Assembly: GCA_010672785.1 (NCBI GenBank)
Contig: JAAHFX010000003.1
Location: 62,001 to 126,000 of the forward strand
DNA length: 64,000 nucleotides
Reading direction: 5' to 3'
DNA from: Sphaerospermopsis sp. SIO1G1
GTDB taxonomy: Bacteria > Cyanobacteriota > Cyanobacteriia > Cyanobacteriales > Nostocaceae
Every line of letters starts with the position of its first letter. Position 1 is the first letter of the stretch. The position numbers were made by a program, and so were the translations under genes. Shown here one piece after another: positions 45,288 to 54,955 of the stretch. Under the pieces are notes generated by a model. That model saw nothing but the letters and a program-made list of their open reading frames with translations, had not been told where the DNA came from and searched no databases.

Positions 45288-46067
45288 AATTCATAATTAA
45301 TAATTCGTAATACTCTCTTTGGGAGAGCTATGGCTAAAATAATTCGTAATTGATGATAGACAATTGAGTTGATTTTTCACCAATTACTCATCACAATTAT
45401 TTATTATCTCCTGAAGATAATTTTTCCATAGTGTATGATGTGACTCTTTCCCATAAATTTGAGAACTATACCTAATTAAGTAGTTGTGCAAAATAAATTT
45501 TATATTTTGGAGAGGGAACAGGGAACAGGTAAGGTTTACAGAGATTTGTTCTTCAATAAAAATGTGCAATTAATTTTGCCTGGGTACTTAATACTAATTT
45601 TGTCTTCAAGATGCGCTAAATTTTTCAGGGAATTAACCGCAGAGACGCAGAGATCGCAGAGGAAGAATATACAATTTGCAAAATTCAGTGCTGTTTCATC
45701 TGGAAATGGTATAACATAGCGTTTTCCCTATTGACTGGATTGACAACTCTAATGATAATTTTATTCAATAATTAGTATGATTGTTAAATCCATTTATATA
45801 AATAAAATTTAACTAAAATATAAGAAATAACAAACTCTTGCAATTCAATTAATATTCCGTTACAATTGATACAGACGATTAAAAGTTAATTGAGTCAAGG
45901 CTTTCAAGGTCTGAAACTTGATTAATTTGATAAATACAACCACAAATAAGTGAAAACTTTGATCTCAATCTCTTTGAAAATCTCTGAGGAAAAATGCTAG
46001 AGTCATGATAATTTATGATCTACGCTGATTAATAGTCATATTTTTTAAGATTTTATTGAGAAATATT

Positions 46068-46088
46068 CTTAACTATGATATAGTTAAG
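46068..46088. promoter_or_regulatory. Perfect 9-bp inverted repeat, candidate operator
   Basis: CTTAACTAT-GAT-ATAGTTAAG, symmetrical with a 3-base spacer. It lies 62 bases upstream of a small frame with a good ribosome-binding site and includes TATAGT, which could be a -10 box. Confidence 0.4.
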
Positions 46089-46149
46089 TCATGAATTTAC
46101 ATCAAAGTACCTCACCAAACTAGATATTGATATACGGAGATAACAACTC

Positions 46150-46227
46150 ATGAAAAAGGCAAATTTAACTGAAATTTTAATTGTCAGCTACAGCACAAGT
46201 CTGTTGTATTTAAAATACAGTCGGTAG
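46150..46227 (+). CDS. Very small open reading frame (25 aa)
   Basis: ATG at 46150 follows CGGAGATAACAACTC (purine-rich site about 12 bases upstream) and the frame ends TAG at 46225-46227. The peptide begins MKKANLTEILIVSY and ends with a basic-aromatic tail. No homologue recognised. It could be a real micropeptide, a leader, or the remnant of a longer gene. Confidence 0.25.
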   Translation: MKKANLTEILIVSYSTSLLYLKYSR

Positions 46228-46541
46228 TATGAATTACCTGAAATGTAATGTATGTAATTGCCAGATAAAATAGCTCTCGAAAACTTAGATTGTCATGGAT
46301 TATGAATAAATAAATATCTATACACAGCTAATAGTTTGAATATGATAGACATAACAAAATCAATACTGATATTTGTAAACAGAGAGCTTATTAACCGGAA
46401 ATACTCTCAAAAAGGAGAAACCTATAAAAGACAGAAATGTGTTTAATTGGAAAACTAATTTATGTCAACATCAGTAACTAAGATCACAATTTCACATTTT
46501 CATCACCTTTGCCAATAAAATCAAAATTAGAGAAAAGATAC

Positions 46542-47525
46542 ATGGAAAGTTTTTTTTGCTCAGACTATTCTCGACAAGTAGGAGAAGAAATTATAGGTAG
46601 TGCTACCAACTACCAAACCTACATTTTAGTAGAATGTCCAACTCCTTGGAAAACACAAGCATTTACTTCTAAATGGATTCCTGACAACTTACGAGATTTA
46701 GCTCAAAAAATACACAGCAGTACAAAATCAATCAGGTTTTTATTAATAGCTAATGATGAATCACATAGAAAATCAGAAACAACAGTATTGATTTATAATA
46801 AACCAGAAGGTTTAATTACAGGGTATCAAAAACAAGAATTTATACTCCCCGATATCAAACAAGTAGCGGGATGTATCCAACAGTGGTTAGCAGGTCAAAA
46901 AACAGATTATCAAATAGAAAATAATATCACTAGAGATATATTAATTTGTACACATGGTAGTTATGATCAATGTTGTGCAAGATACGGAAATCCTTTTTAT
47001 TTTCATGCTCAAAATACAATTTCTGAATTACAACTAGAAAATACCAGAATTTGGAAATCTAGTCATTTTGGAGGTCATCGCTTTGCACCCACAGCGATAG
47101 ATTTACCTACAGCAAGATACTATGGAAAATTAGATCAAGATTCATTCAGAGCAATTTTAACTAGAACTGGAGAAATTCAACTCTTAGAAAATGTTTATCG
47201 TGGTTGGGGAATTTTACCCAATGCACTCCAAGTTCTAGAAAGAGAAATAATATTGAATCAAGGATGGCAATGGTTTGAGAACAAAGTTGCAGGTAAGATT
47301 CTAGAAAAGAGTGTAGATAATAATACAATCTTGGCAGAATTCAGTTATGAAACTCCCAGCAGTGCATTCTACACATATCAAGCAAAACTGGTAAAAGATG
47401 AAGTAAAAACACGGGTTTTAAAAAGTTCTTGTCATGCAACCCAAGAATGTGTAGTGATTAAATATGCAGTAGCTAGTTTAGATTTAGTCGAAAGAAAAAT
47501 TCCTACCTATGCAAATATTCATTAG
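46542..47525 (+). CDS. Sucrase/ferredoxin-like family protein
   Basis: 327 aa from ATG at 46542 (MESFFCSDYSRQVGEEIIGS); a TTG 11 codons upstream is also open. The family has a thioredoxin-like [2Fe-2S] ferredoxin domain in its C-terminal half. Seen: the ILVECPTPWKT block, DILICTHGSYDQCCARYGNPFYF (Cys ligands, about residues 143-165) and SSHFGGHRFAPTAIDLP (about 179-195). The proteins were named from a yeast/plant context; the biochemical role is unclear, redox transfer being likely. Soluble. No operon partner; followed by a 1.1-kb repeat region. Confidence 0.85.
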   Translation: MESFFCSDYSRQVGEEIIGSATNYQTYILVECPTPWKTQAFTSKWIPDNLRDLAQKIHSSTKSIRFLLIANDESHRKSETTVLIYNKPEGLITGYQKQEFILPDIKQVAGCIQQWLAGQKTDYQIENNITRDILICTHGSYDQCCARYGNPFYFHAQNTISELQLENTRIWKSSHFGGHRFAPTAIDLPTARYYGKLDQDSFRAILTRTGEIQLLENVYRGWGILPNALQVLEREIILNQGWQWFENKVAGKILEKSVDNNTILAEFSYETPSSAFYTYQAKLVKDEVKTRVLKSSCHATQECVVIKYAVASLDLVERKIPTYANIH

Positions 47526-48686
47526 TGGCTGAGAATTTTGGAGGGATTAGCAGTGTTAATTCCTCTTTGAGCTTTAAAACAAATAAATTAGATTATACAC
47601 TTTAAATTAAATTATTACTTACGCAAAACCTATTCCAAATACTCTAGGACTTACGCACTGTACAAATTAATCATGATATGCGTTCACTAAAATACCTGAT
47701 TTCTGGCTGTAATCAATTTTAGTTTTACCGATAAATCAAGGGTGAGTTAGGGGTTTAGCAGTGCTAAACCCTGACGATAAATTTGGGTTTTAGGACTACA
47801 CATATTTAAAGTTTTCTGTCCGTTAACTCCTAGATTTATGCAAAACCCTAGTTCAAATACTGTCATTGCGACGAAAGGAAGCAATCTCTAATCCAGAACT
47901 TTTGTAAAAATGCGTAAGTCCTAGTAAATTTTTCCCACTAGAATTTACAAATGCCATAGTCAAAAACGAGTTGATTAGTCCGTTTTAACGGACTTGAGCT
48001 ATGAGACAGAGAATTTATTCTCTGGCAGGTGTGGAATGTAATGGATAAGTCATATTTAGCCTTGATTTCTGGCTGTAATTAATTCTAGTTTTACCTATTA
48101 ATCTATTGTGGGGTAGGGGTTTAGCACTGCTAAACCCCCTACGATAACTGTGGATTTTAGGACTACACATATTTAAAGTTTTCTGTCCGTTAACTGCTAG
48201 ACTCCTATTTGATTTTTGAACAGAACTCAGTATATACGTAAATTCTTCTTCCCTGTTCCCTAACTCCTCGGATCACTATATAAGTTGTAGAACCTTGAAT
48301 TTACTGGAATTAAGATAAAATTCAAAATTAATTGGTAAAAAATCAGGAATAGTACAGAACAATTATGTAATAGTCCGTAGATTCCTAATTTTCTGACTGA
48401 GTTCAGATGAACACATCATAAAAATATTCACTGAAAACATGAAGAATGTATAAAATATCATCATTTTCTTCTATAGGAATGAGAAATTTGGATACGTAGT
48501 TCTTACTCAATCATTCTCAAAATCCAATAAACCAAGGGAAAGGAAGCTTTCTAGCAGGGGTAGTCTTTCCAGAAACGATAAGTTGGAGTAAAAGCTCCGT
48601 CTCGATCTTCCCTCCTACCTCCAACACCTTCCCTAGCTTTTTTGACAACCCATTTTTCATCAGCCATAACAAGAGCAAACTTTATT
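47526..48686. repeat. 1.16-kb gene-free region with a duplicated approx. 136-bp block and hairpin repeats
   Basis: Two similar blocks, 47698-47832 and 48064-48200, both start GATTTCTGGCTGTAAT and end CTGTCCGTTAACT(C/G)CTAG; each carries a GGGTTTAGCA hairpin in its middle. Between them are an AGGACTTACGC element (about 47830-47922) and a hairpin element with AGTCCGTT/AACGGACT (47977-47994) followed by GAGACAGAGAATTTATTCTC. From 48201 on the DNA is unique and leads into the icfG-like cluster; a possible structured leader is at 48536-48616. Confidence 0.75.
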
Positions 48687-49550
48687 ATGCTTCCTGTTCA
48701 ATTTGACTATGCTGCTCCGGAAAACCTGGATACAGCAGTAAAATTATTGAAAGAAAAATCTGATGCTGTGGTTTTAGCTGGTAGTCACAGCCTAATTGCA
48801 GAAATGAAACAAGGTCATATTGCTCCATCTTTTCTGGTAGACCTAAGTAAAATTTCTGAATTACAAGGTATTAATACAGTAGAGAAATCCCTAGAAATTA
48901 ATGCCATGACTACCTATGCTCAAATTTTGGCATTTCCAGAAATACAAACTAATTATCCCGCTTTAGCTGAAGTTACTAAAAGTATTGGTGATCCCCAAAT
49001 TCGTAATCAACAAGCTATAGGTGATGTGTTTGCTTACCGTGATCTAGCTTGTGACTTACCAGCAGCCTCCCTGGTATTAGAAGGGAGTTTTAGCACTTTA
49101 GATACAGATGGAAGTCAGACTCACACAGCAGCAGAATTTATTAAATTCTGTTTCCAGGAAAATTGGCAACCCGCAAAAATTGTCACATCTGTGAATTTTC
49201 CTGCTCCTGTTTCTGGAACTGGTAGTGCTTATCAAGCATTTAAGCATCCAGCTACAGGTTATACATTGTGTGGTATTGCAGCGTTAGTTGTGTTTACTAA
49301 TGGCACAGTCAGCAAATGCCGAGTAGCGGTAACTGGTGCTACTCCCTATCCGGTAAGACTTATTCAAGTAGAAGCAGCTTTGGAAGGGAAAGTTCCCACA
49401 GCAGAAAACATAACAGCAGCGACTAAATTAGCTGGAAATGATGTAGGTGAAATTTTGGGCGATCGCTACGCCTCAGCAGAATATCGCCGTCATTTGATGG
49501 AGGTAATCAGTAAACGCACCCTCATTCAAGCAGTAAGCAGTGAACAGTAA
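48687..49550 (+). CDS. FAD-binding subunit-like protein of molybdenum hydroxylases (CoxM/xanthine dehydrogenase family)
   Basis: 287 aa from ATG at 48687 (MLPVQFDYAAPENLDTAVKLL); a TTG 15 codons upstream is open but lies in a leader region. FAD_binding_5 fold: VVLAGSHSLIAEMKQG (about residues 33-48, FAD pyrophosphate loop) and IRNQQAIGDVFAYRDLACDLPAA (about 108-130), then the CO dehydrogenase flavoprotein C-terminal domain. In complete enzymes this subunit passes electrons between FeS clusters and FAD. No molybdopterin or FeS subunit gene is near, so it acts alone or with a distant partner. First gene of the co-directional icfG-like cluster. Confidence 0.82.
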   Translation: MLPVQFDYAAPENLDTAVKLLKEKSDAVVLAGSHSLIAEMKQGHIAPSFLVDLSKISELQGINTVEKSLEINAMTTYAQILAFPEIQTNYPALAEVTKSIGDPQIRNQQAIGDVFAYRDLACDLPAASLVLEGSFSTLDTDGSQTHTAAEFIKFCFQENWQPAKIVTSVNFPAPVSGTGSAYQAFKHPATGYTLCGIAALVVFTNGTVSKCRVAVTGATPYPVRLIQVEAALEGKVPTAENITAATKLAGNDVGEILGDRYASAEYRRHLMEVISKRTLIQAVSSEQ

Positions 49551-49624
49551 ACAGTAAGCAGTGAATAGTAAATAGTAAACATTGGTAACTGATAACTGAT
49601 AACTGATAAGGGAATGTAGGTTTT

Positions 49625-50608
49625 ATGAAAGCACTGATTTTAGAACAGCCAGGAACTCCAGATACACTCAGACTGGCAGAAATGCCCCAACCCCAACCAG
49701 GAGAGGGAGAAGTCAGAATTCAAGTCAACGCAGTGGGTTTAAACCCAGCCGACTATAAATTCATGGAGACCGGCTTTCCCCAGTGGAAATATCCCTTTAT
49801 TCCCGGAATGGATGTAGCGGGAACAATAGACGCTCTGGGTAAAAATGTTACCAACTGGTCAATTGGCGATCGCGTTTATTATCATGGTAATTTTACTCAA
49901 CCTGGAGGCTTTGCTGAATTTTCTATTACCACGGCTCATACCATAGCTCCTATCCCTGATCATGTCGCCTTTACCACAGCCGCAGCCTTACCTTGTGCTA
50001 GCTTCACCGCCTATCAAGTTCTCTATCACAAACTGCATATTCAACCAGGACAAAGCATTCTCATTCATGGAGGTGCAGGAGGAGTAGGTGGTTTTGCCAT
50101 TCAGTTAGCAGCACGAGAGGGAGTCGAAATCATTTCTACCTGTTCCACCTCAAATATAGAATGGGTACAGGAATTGGGAGCAACAAATGTCATAGACTAC
50201 ACCAAAGAAGATGTAACCACTAGAGTCATGGAAATTACTCAAGGTCGTGGTATTGATGCTATTATTGATACCGTCAGTTCCGCCAGTGCCACCACTGGAT
50301 TAGAACTATTAGCTTATGGTGGTAGCATTGCCTGTGTAGCTGGACTACCAGACTTTAGAAAAATGCAATCTTTTGGTAAAGCAATTTCTGTACATGACAT
50401 TGCATTAGGAATGGCTTATTTATTGGGGGATAAAAAAGCCCAACAGCAAATGGCAGAAATTGGTCAAGCCATAGGAAAATTAATTGCTAATCAACAAATA
50501 AATCCCATTCTCACAGAAATAATTTCCCTGGCAGAAATACCTCACGCTCTAGTACGTCTTTCCCATCGTCATGTGCGAGGAAAAATAGTCGCCCAGATAG
50601 ATTTTTAA
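49625..50608 (+). CDS. NADPH:quinone reductase-like oxidoreductase (zinc-independent MDR)
   Basis: 327 aa. Medium-chain dehydrogenase/reductase of the quinone-reductase branch: LEQPGTPDTLRLAEMPQP, GMDVAGTIDALGKNV (about 61-75), YHGNFTQPGGFAEF and the Rossmann motif ILIHGGAGGVGGFAIQLAAREG (about 142-163, AxxGxxG type that prefers NADPH). Zinc-ligand residues of alcohol dehydrogenases are absent. It probably reduces quinones or enones. Only 14 bases separate it from the next gene, so they are co-transcribed. AACTGAT heptamers (about 49580-49610) precede it. Confidence 0.9.
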   Translation: MKALILEQPGTPDTLRLAEMPQPQPGEGEVRIQVNAVGLNPADYKFMETGFPQWKYPFIPGMDVAGTIDALGKNVTNWSIGDRVYYHGNFTQPGGFAEFSITTAHTIAPIPDHVAFTTAAALPCASFTAYQVLYHKLHIQPGQSILIHGGAGGVGGFAIQLAAREGVEIISTCSTSNIEWVQELGATNVIDYTKEDVTTRVMEITQGRGIDAIIDTVSSASATTGLELLAYGGSIACVAGLPDFRKMQSFGKAISVHDIALGMAYLLGDKKAQQQMAEIGQAIGKLIANQQINPILTEIISLAEIPHALVRLSHRHVRGKIVAQIDF

Positions 50609-50622
50609 GGTAAGTAAAGATT

Positions 50623-51192
50623 ATGAAACTAAAAGGTAAAAAGATTGGTATCCTGATTGAAAGTGATTTTTATGAACACGAAATCTGGTATTACAATTAT
50701 CGTTTTCCCGAAGAAGGAGCAGAACTAAATTTCTTGAGTCGCCTGTGGGGACAACCCTATTTAACATTTAAAGGTCATGAATATCATGCACCATTTGAAT
50801 GCCATCAAAGCTTTGAAGACATAGACGACACAGAACTGAAAACTTACGACGCTATTATTGTTCCCTCCGCAATGGTATCTGACCGTCTGCGGTACACAGA
50901 AGATATTACCAAACTATCCCCAGCAGTGGAATTTCTCAAACGAGCATTCGCTGACAAAAATATTCTCAAAGGCATAATTTGTCATGGAATGTGGTTAGTT
51001 TCTCCTGCACCAGAATTAGTTAAAGGTCGTCCCGTCACTTGTCACAATAACCTCTATGGGGATGTAGTGAACATGGGAGCTAAATACACCAATGAAGATG
51101 TAGTAGTTGATGACGATTTAGTCACCGGGCGTAGTGGTGGCCATGCCCATTTATTTGCTAAGAAAATTATCGAAATATTAGCAGAAAATTAA
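50623..51192 (+). CDS. DJ-1/PfpI-family protein
   Basis: 189 aa. Class I glutamine-amidotransferase-like fold: KKIGILIESDFYEHEI (Glu13/Glu18 region), TYDAIIVPSA and the nucleophile elbow GIICHGMWL (Cys120-His121). Members act as glyoxalases, deglycases, proteases or chaperones. A counterpart is, from memory, slr1854 in the icfG cluster of Synechocystis. It is followed by a VOC-family gene, so both may handle reactive carbonyls such as methylglyoxal; that is inference. Confidence 0.88.
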   Translation: MKLKGKKIGILIESDFYEHEIWYYNYRFPEEGAELNFLSRLWGQPYLTFKGHEYHAPFECHQSFEDIDDTELKTYDAIIVPSAMVSDRLRYTEDITKLSPAVEFLKRAFADKNILKGIICHGMWLVSPAPELVKGRPVTCHNNLYGDVVNMGAKYTNEDVVVDDDLVTGRSGGHAHLFAKKIIEILAEN

Positions 51193-51226
51193 CACAACAT
51201 TAAGATTTACAAAGGTAAAAATAGTC

Positions 51227-51661
51227 ATGGGGTTACAAATTTTTTCACAAGTGGCACTTACGTGTAAAGATCCAATTGCTACCGAAAAATTTTATAGCAA
51301 ACACTTCGGATTTAAACGCGCTCGCGTAGCCAAACTTCCCGATGGCAGCCAAATAGTATTTATTAAAATGGAAGATTGTGCCTTCTATTTAGAACTATTT
51401 CAAGCTACAGAAGAATCACCCATTGCACCACCAACAAACGATGGTTATAACTTCCCCAGTGTGAGACAATTAGCATTTAAAGTTGATAGCGTAGATGCAA
51501 AATTGGCAGAAATGGGAGATGATGCCAAAATCACCCTTGGACCTTTAGATTTTGATCCTTGGATTCCCGGATGGCGTACAGTTTGGGTAGCAGATCCCGA
51601 CGGTAACATTGTAGAAATTAGCCAAGGGTTTGTAGACGAAGAAAATCCACCTCAATTGTAA
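51227..51661 (+). CDS. VOC-family (glyoxalase/bleomycin-resistance fold) protein
   Basis: 144 aa with paired beta-alpha-beta-beta-beta units: LTCKDPIATEKFYSKHFGFKRARV at the N-terminus and WRTVWVADPDGNIVEISQGF at the C-terminus (Glu metal-ligand candidate in VEI). The fold covers glyoxalase I, dioxygenases and resistance proteins. Metal ligands cannot all be assigned. Starts 35 bases after the PfpI-family gene. Confidence 0.85.
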   Translation: MGLQIFSQVALTCKDPIATEKFYSKHFGFKRARVAKLPDGSQIVFIKMEDCAFYLELFQATEESPIAPPTNDGYNFPSVRQLAFKVDSVDAKLAEMGDDAKITLGPLDFDPWIPGWRTVWVADPDGNIVEISQGFVDEENPPQL

Positions 51662-51819
51662 GATTTTGAGAATTTAGCCGACAGTATTCAGACATTATGA
51701 AAAGGCAAAAAAACACCAATCTTAGTTAAATAATGTAGCCATTTAACACCAGGGTAATCTTCTGATAACTGATAACCGATAACTGATAACTGAATCTCTG
51801 ATACAGGAGATAATTACCA

Positions 51820-52494
51820 ATGCCTAACGAAGACAACACATTACCAAGAGCAAAGCCTGTTACCGATTTTCATGGTAATGAGAGAATAGTAGCTTTAAGT
51901 GACGGTGTTTTTGCCATTGTTATTACCTTATTGGTTTTAGAAATAAAAGTTCCCGAAATACCTCATGATCTAGTAGCAAAAGAACTATCTCATGCAGTTA
52001 TAGAACTTGTACCAAAAATGATCGCCCATGCCATTAGTTTTGTTGTCTTAGGCATTTATTGGATTAGCCATCATAACACCTTCATGCACATTAAACGTCA
52101 TGACAGAGTTTTATTATGGCTGAATATTTTATTCCTGATGTGTGTGGCTTCCATGCCATTTCCCACTGGGTTACTAAGTGAATATCCTAATGAAAGGATT
52201 TCTGTCATTGCTTATGCCTTACCCTTAGTATTTGCAGGGATATCTATGGATGTTATGTGGTGGTATGCCTCGACCCATAATTTATTAGATGAAGGCAAAA
52301 ATGACAAAAATTTTATCGCATTTGTACATCGTCGTAACCTAGCTGCACCCATAGCTTATTTACTAGCAATTGGCACATCCTTTCTCAGCCTGACATTAGC
52401 AAAATTCGTGTTTATTTTTGTGGCGTTATATTACATCTTCCCAAATCCCTTAGATCGTAAACGTCATCAATTATCTCGTAATTTAGATCAATAG
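51820..52494 (+). CDS. TMEM175-family (DUF1211) putative potassium channel
   Basis: 224 aa with six hydrophobic segments. The first helix holds RIVALSDGVFAIVITLLVLEIKVP (about residues 22-45), a variant (LSDG) of the FSDG signature of TMEM175 channels, whose first helix lines the K+ pore. Other family parts are IYWISHHNTFMHI and WLNILFLMCVASMPFPTGLL. In plasma membrane or thylakoid it would let K+ pass. It follows the VOC gene after 158 bases containing ACTGATA heptamers, in the same orientation. Confidence 0.85.
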   Translation: MPNEDNTLPRAKPVTDFHGNERIVALSDGVFAIVITLLVLEIKVPEIPHDLVAKELSHAVIELVPKMIAHAISFVVLGIYWISHHNTFMHIKRHDRVLLWLNILFLMCVASMPFPTGLLSEYPNERISVIAYALPLVFAGISMDVMWWYASTHNLLDEGKNDKNFIAFVHRRNLAAPIAYLLAIGTSFLSLTLAKFVFIFVALYYIFPNPLDRKRHQLSRNLDQ

Positions 52495-52668
52495 ATTTAT
52501 CAGTAATCAGTAATCAGTTATAAATAATTAGTAGTTAGTAATCAGTTGTCAGATTTTTCAGATTCACAACAAAAAAATGTATTTTGAATCCTGAATCCTC
52601 ACTGCTGAATCATTACAAATTTAGTCAAGTTAAATTGTTTCAATCACTTGATATCTGGAGAAAATAAT

Positions 52669-54483
52669 ATGAGTTTGAATTTCTCATTTTCTGATCTCAT
52701 TGCTGGATACGTCACAGAAGGAATTTCCGAAGACGGTATTTTTGCTCTGAAAACTTCTGATGGGCGAGAATTTAAAGCTAAACTTAGCCCCATGGCCTTC
52801 GCCAAATTAATCCAGAACTTTGATGAAGGCTATCCCGATGCTACCGGTAGCATGAAATCAATGTTAGTTCCCGGCCGCTATTTATTTACTTATGGGGTAT
52901 TTTATCCAGATAGTGAAATATTTGATGCTAAACAAATAGTTTTTGCTGGTTTGAAACCCAATGATTACGTATTTGAAAAACAAGACTGGTGGATCAAACA
53001 AATCAATGCTTTAGGTAAATTTTACTTAAAAGCTCAATTTGGTGATGGTGACTACGACTACCGCAAGTATCGCACCACTTTAGACCTCAGCGGTGTGCAG
53101 TCAGACACTAACTTCCGTCAAGAAACAGATACCATTTCCCGCTTAGTTTATGGTTTTGCTACGGCCTTCATGATGACTGGTAATGACAGTTTCTTGAAAG
53201 CAGCAGAACGGGGAACTGAGTACCTGCGGGAACATATGAGATTTGTGGACTCCGACGAAGGTATTGTTTATTGGTATCACGGTATTGATGTGAAGGGAGA
53301 AAAAGAAGATAAAATCTTTGCTTCTGAATTTGGGGATGACTACTATGCGATCCCTGCTTACGAACAAATTTATGCCTTAGCTGGGCCAATTCAAACCTAT
53401 CGTTGTACCGGTGATCCCCGCATTATGGATGACACCGAGAAAACGATTAAGCTCTTTAACGAGTTCTTCTTAGATAAAGGCGAACATGGTGGTTACTTCT
53501 CCCATTTAGATCCTCTCACCTTAGATCCCGTCAGCGACTCCCTCGGACATAACAAAGGTAAAAAGAACTGGAACTCCGTTGGTGATCACGCTCCCGCTTA
53601 CCTAATTAACCTCTGGTTAGCAACTGGTAAACAAGAATATGCAGATATGTTGGAGTACACCTTCGACACCATCGAACAACGTTTCCCAGACTATGATAAT
53701 AGCCCCTTTGTGCAAGAGCGTTTTTATCAAGATTGGTCTCATGATACCACCTGGGGATGGCAACAAAACCGGGCCGTAGCAGGACATAACCTGAAAATTG
53801 CTTGGAACTTGATGCGGATGCAGAGTTTGAAAGCAAAAGATAAATACGTTGACTTTGCCCAAAAAATCGCTGATCTCATGCCGGATGCAGGTAGCGATCA
53901 ACAGCGTGGTGGTTGGTATGATGTGGTAGAAAGATTGTTAGATGAAGGGGAACAACAATACCGCTTTGTTTGGCACGATCGCAAAGCTTGGTGGCAACAA
54001 GAACAAGCAATCTTAGCTTACCTAATTTTGGCAGGAATTTTAGAACATAAAGAATATCATCGTTTAGCAAGGGAATCAGCAGCTTTTTATAACGCTTGGT
54101 TCTTAGATTTAGAAGATGGTGGTGTTTACTTTAACGTTCTCGCTAATGGTATTCCTTATCTAGCTGGTGGTAACGAACGGGGTAAAGGTTCTCACTCCAT
54201 GAGTGGTTATCATTCCTTTGAATTATGTTATTTAGCAGCAGTTTATACCAACTTGCTAATTACTAAACAGCCAATGGACTTCTACTTTAAACCCATACCT
54301 GGTGGTTTCCCTGATAACATCCTCAGAGTTTCCCCAGACATTCTACCTCCTGGTAGTGTGAAGATTGGCAAAGTGGAAATTGACGGTGAATCATACAATG
54401 ACTTTGATGGTCATGCTTTAACCGTGAATTTACCCAAAACTAGCGAACGGGTGAAAGTAAAAGTGCAGATCGTGCCTGTGTAG
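52669..54483 (+). CDS. AGE-family (N-acylglucosamine 2-epimerase-like) protein
   Basis: 604 aa from ATG at 52669 (MSLNFSFSDLIAGYVTEG), with AGAAAA upstream; a TTG seven codons earlier is less likely. After an N-terminal domain of about 110 residues, an (alpha/alpha)6-barrel of the AGE superfamily runs from about 115 to 545 (FRQETDTISRLVYGFATAFMMTG, HDTTWGWQQNRAVAGHNLKIAWNLMRM, WWQQEQAILAYLILAG, SHSMSGYHSFELCYLAA). The His residues that AGE enzymes use as acid/base are plausible in AGHNLK and GYHSFE. It corresponds to slr1855 of the Synechocystis icfG cluster. Probably acts on sugars or sugar polymers; substrate unknown. Confidence 0.85.
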   Translation: MSLNFSFSDLIAGYVTEGISEDGIFALKTSDGREFKAKLSPMAFAKLIQNFDEGYPDATGSMKSMLVPGRYLFTYGVFYPDSEIFDAKQIVFAGLKPNDYVFEKQDWWIKQINALGKFYLKAQFGDGDYDYRKYRTTLDLSGVQSDTNFRQETDTISRLVYGFATAFMMTGNDSFLKAAERGTEYLREHMRFVDSDEGIVYWYHGIDVKGEKEDKIFASEFGDDYYAIPAYEQIYALAGPIQTYRCTGDPRIMDDTEKTIKLFNEFFLDKGEHGGYFSHLDPLTLDPVSDSLGHNKGKKNWNSVGDHAPAYLINLWLATGKQEYADMLEYTFDTIEQRFPDYDNSPFVQERFYQDWSHDTTWGWQQNRAVAGHNLKIAWNLMRMQSLKAKDKYVDFAQKIADLMPDAGSDQQRGGWYDVVERLLDEGEQQYRFVWHDRKAWWQQEQAILAYLILAGILEHKEYHRLARESAAFYNAWFLDLEDGGVYFNVLANGIPYLAGGNERGKGSHSMSGYHSFELCYLAAVYTNLLITKQPMDFYFKPIPGGFPDNILRVSPDILPPGSVKIGKVEIDGESYNDFDGHALTVNLPKTSERVKVKVQIVPV

Positions 54484-54578
54484 GATGAGGGGATGAGTGG
54501 ATGAGGGGGTGAGTGGATGAGGGGGTGAGGGGGAGAAAAATTAGTTCTTTATTCTCCTGACTCCTGACTCCTGACATC
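54484..54578. repeat. Tandem repeats: GAGTGGATGAGGGGGTG units and TCCTGAC heptamers
   Basis: An array of about 18-bp GGATGAGGGGGTGAGT units runs from the AGE stop to about 54535, followed by CTCCTGA heptamers at about 54556-54578. They separate the AGE gene from the first STAS gene. Confidence 0.85.
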
Positions 54579-54610
54579 TTAAATTACTTAATTGAAACTA
54601 GACAATAAAT

Positions 54611-54943
54611 ATGGAAATTAACATCAACATCGTAGAAGACATTAAAGTTGTCGTGCTGGAAGGTGATATAGATGCTAGTACAGCACCAAACGTCACCAAA
54701 GAAGTCACATCCTTAATAGAACCTGGTAGTAAGATTTTGCTGGATATGACCAAAGTAGAATATATGTCCAGTGCAGGTTTAAGAACTCTACTTACCTTAC
54801 ACCGTCAAACTAACGCCAAACAAGGAAGCTTAGTATTAGTAGGCTTAAATGAAGACGTAGAAGATACTATGAGTGTAACTGGATTTCTAGAGCATTTTAC
54901 AACAACTCAAGACCTAGAAGCTGGACTAGCAGCCCTGAAATAA
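54611..54943 (+). CDS. STAS-domain anti-sigma factor antagonist
   Basis: 110 aa, a single STAS domain (SpoIIAA/RsbV type). The phospho-acceptor loop is YMSSAGLR (51-58); Ser54 aligns with the SpoIIAA acceptor. DIDASTAPNVTKEV is the first helix region. In partner switching, the unphosphorylated form binds the kinase/anti-sigma factor and frees its target; the PP2C phosphatase restores it. It corresponds to Slr1856 of Synechocystis, shown to be phosphorylated by the cluster's kinase. Only 12 bases separate it from glgX, so they are translated from one mRNA. Confidence 0.93.
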   Translation: MEININIVEDIKVVVLEGDIDASTAPNVTKEVTSLIEPGSKILLDMTKVEYMSSAGLRTLLTLHRQTNAKQGSLVLVGLNEDVEDTMSVTGFLEHFTTTQDLEAGLAALK

Positions 54944-54955
54944 GGATAAAATCTT

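Larger units (their letters stand above)
45288..46541. other. 1.25-kb gene-poor stretch with embedded SDR, repeat fragments and an inverted-repeat operator candidate
   Basis: TAATTCG heptamers (45303-45350) are interrupted by a GCTCTCCC/GGGAGAG hairpin at about 45311-45337, the same small repeat as at 14515. The segment 45527-45595 is shared with 25640-25705. A fragment AACCGCAGAGACGCAGAGATCGCAGAG (about 45635-45662) belongs to the AGGACTTACGC family. From about 45720 to 46541 the DNA is unique and very AT-rich. It contains a 25-codon frame (46150-46227) and a palindrome (46068-46088). Confidence 0.6.

Noticed and set aside
53606..54070. Antisense frames in the AGE-family gene
   Set aside because: Shadow frames of a conserved coding region without similarity to known proteins.
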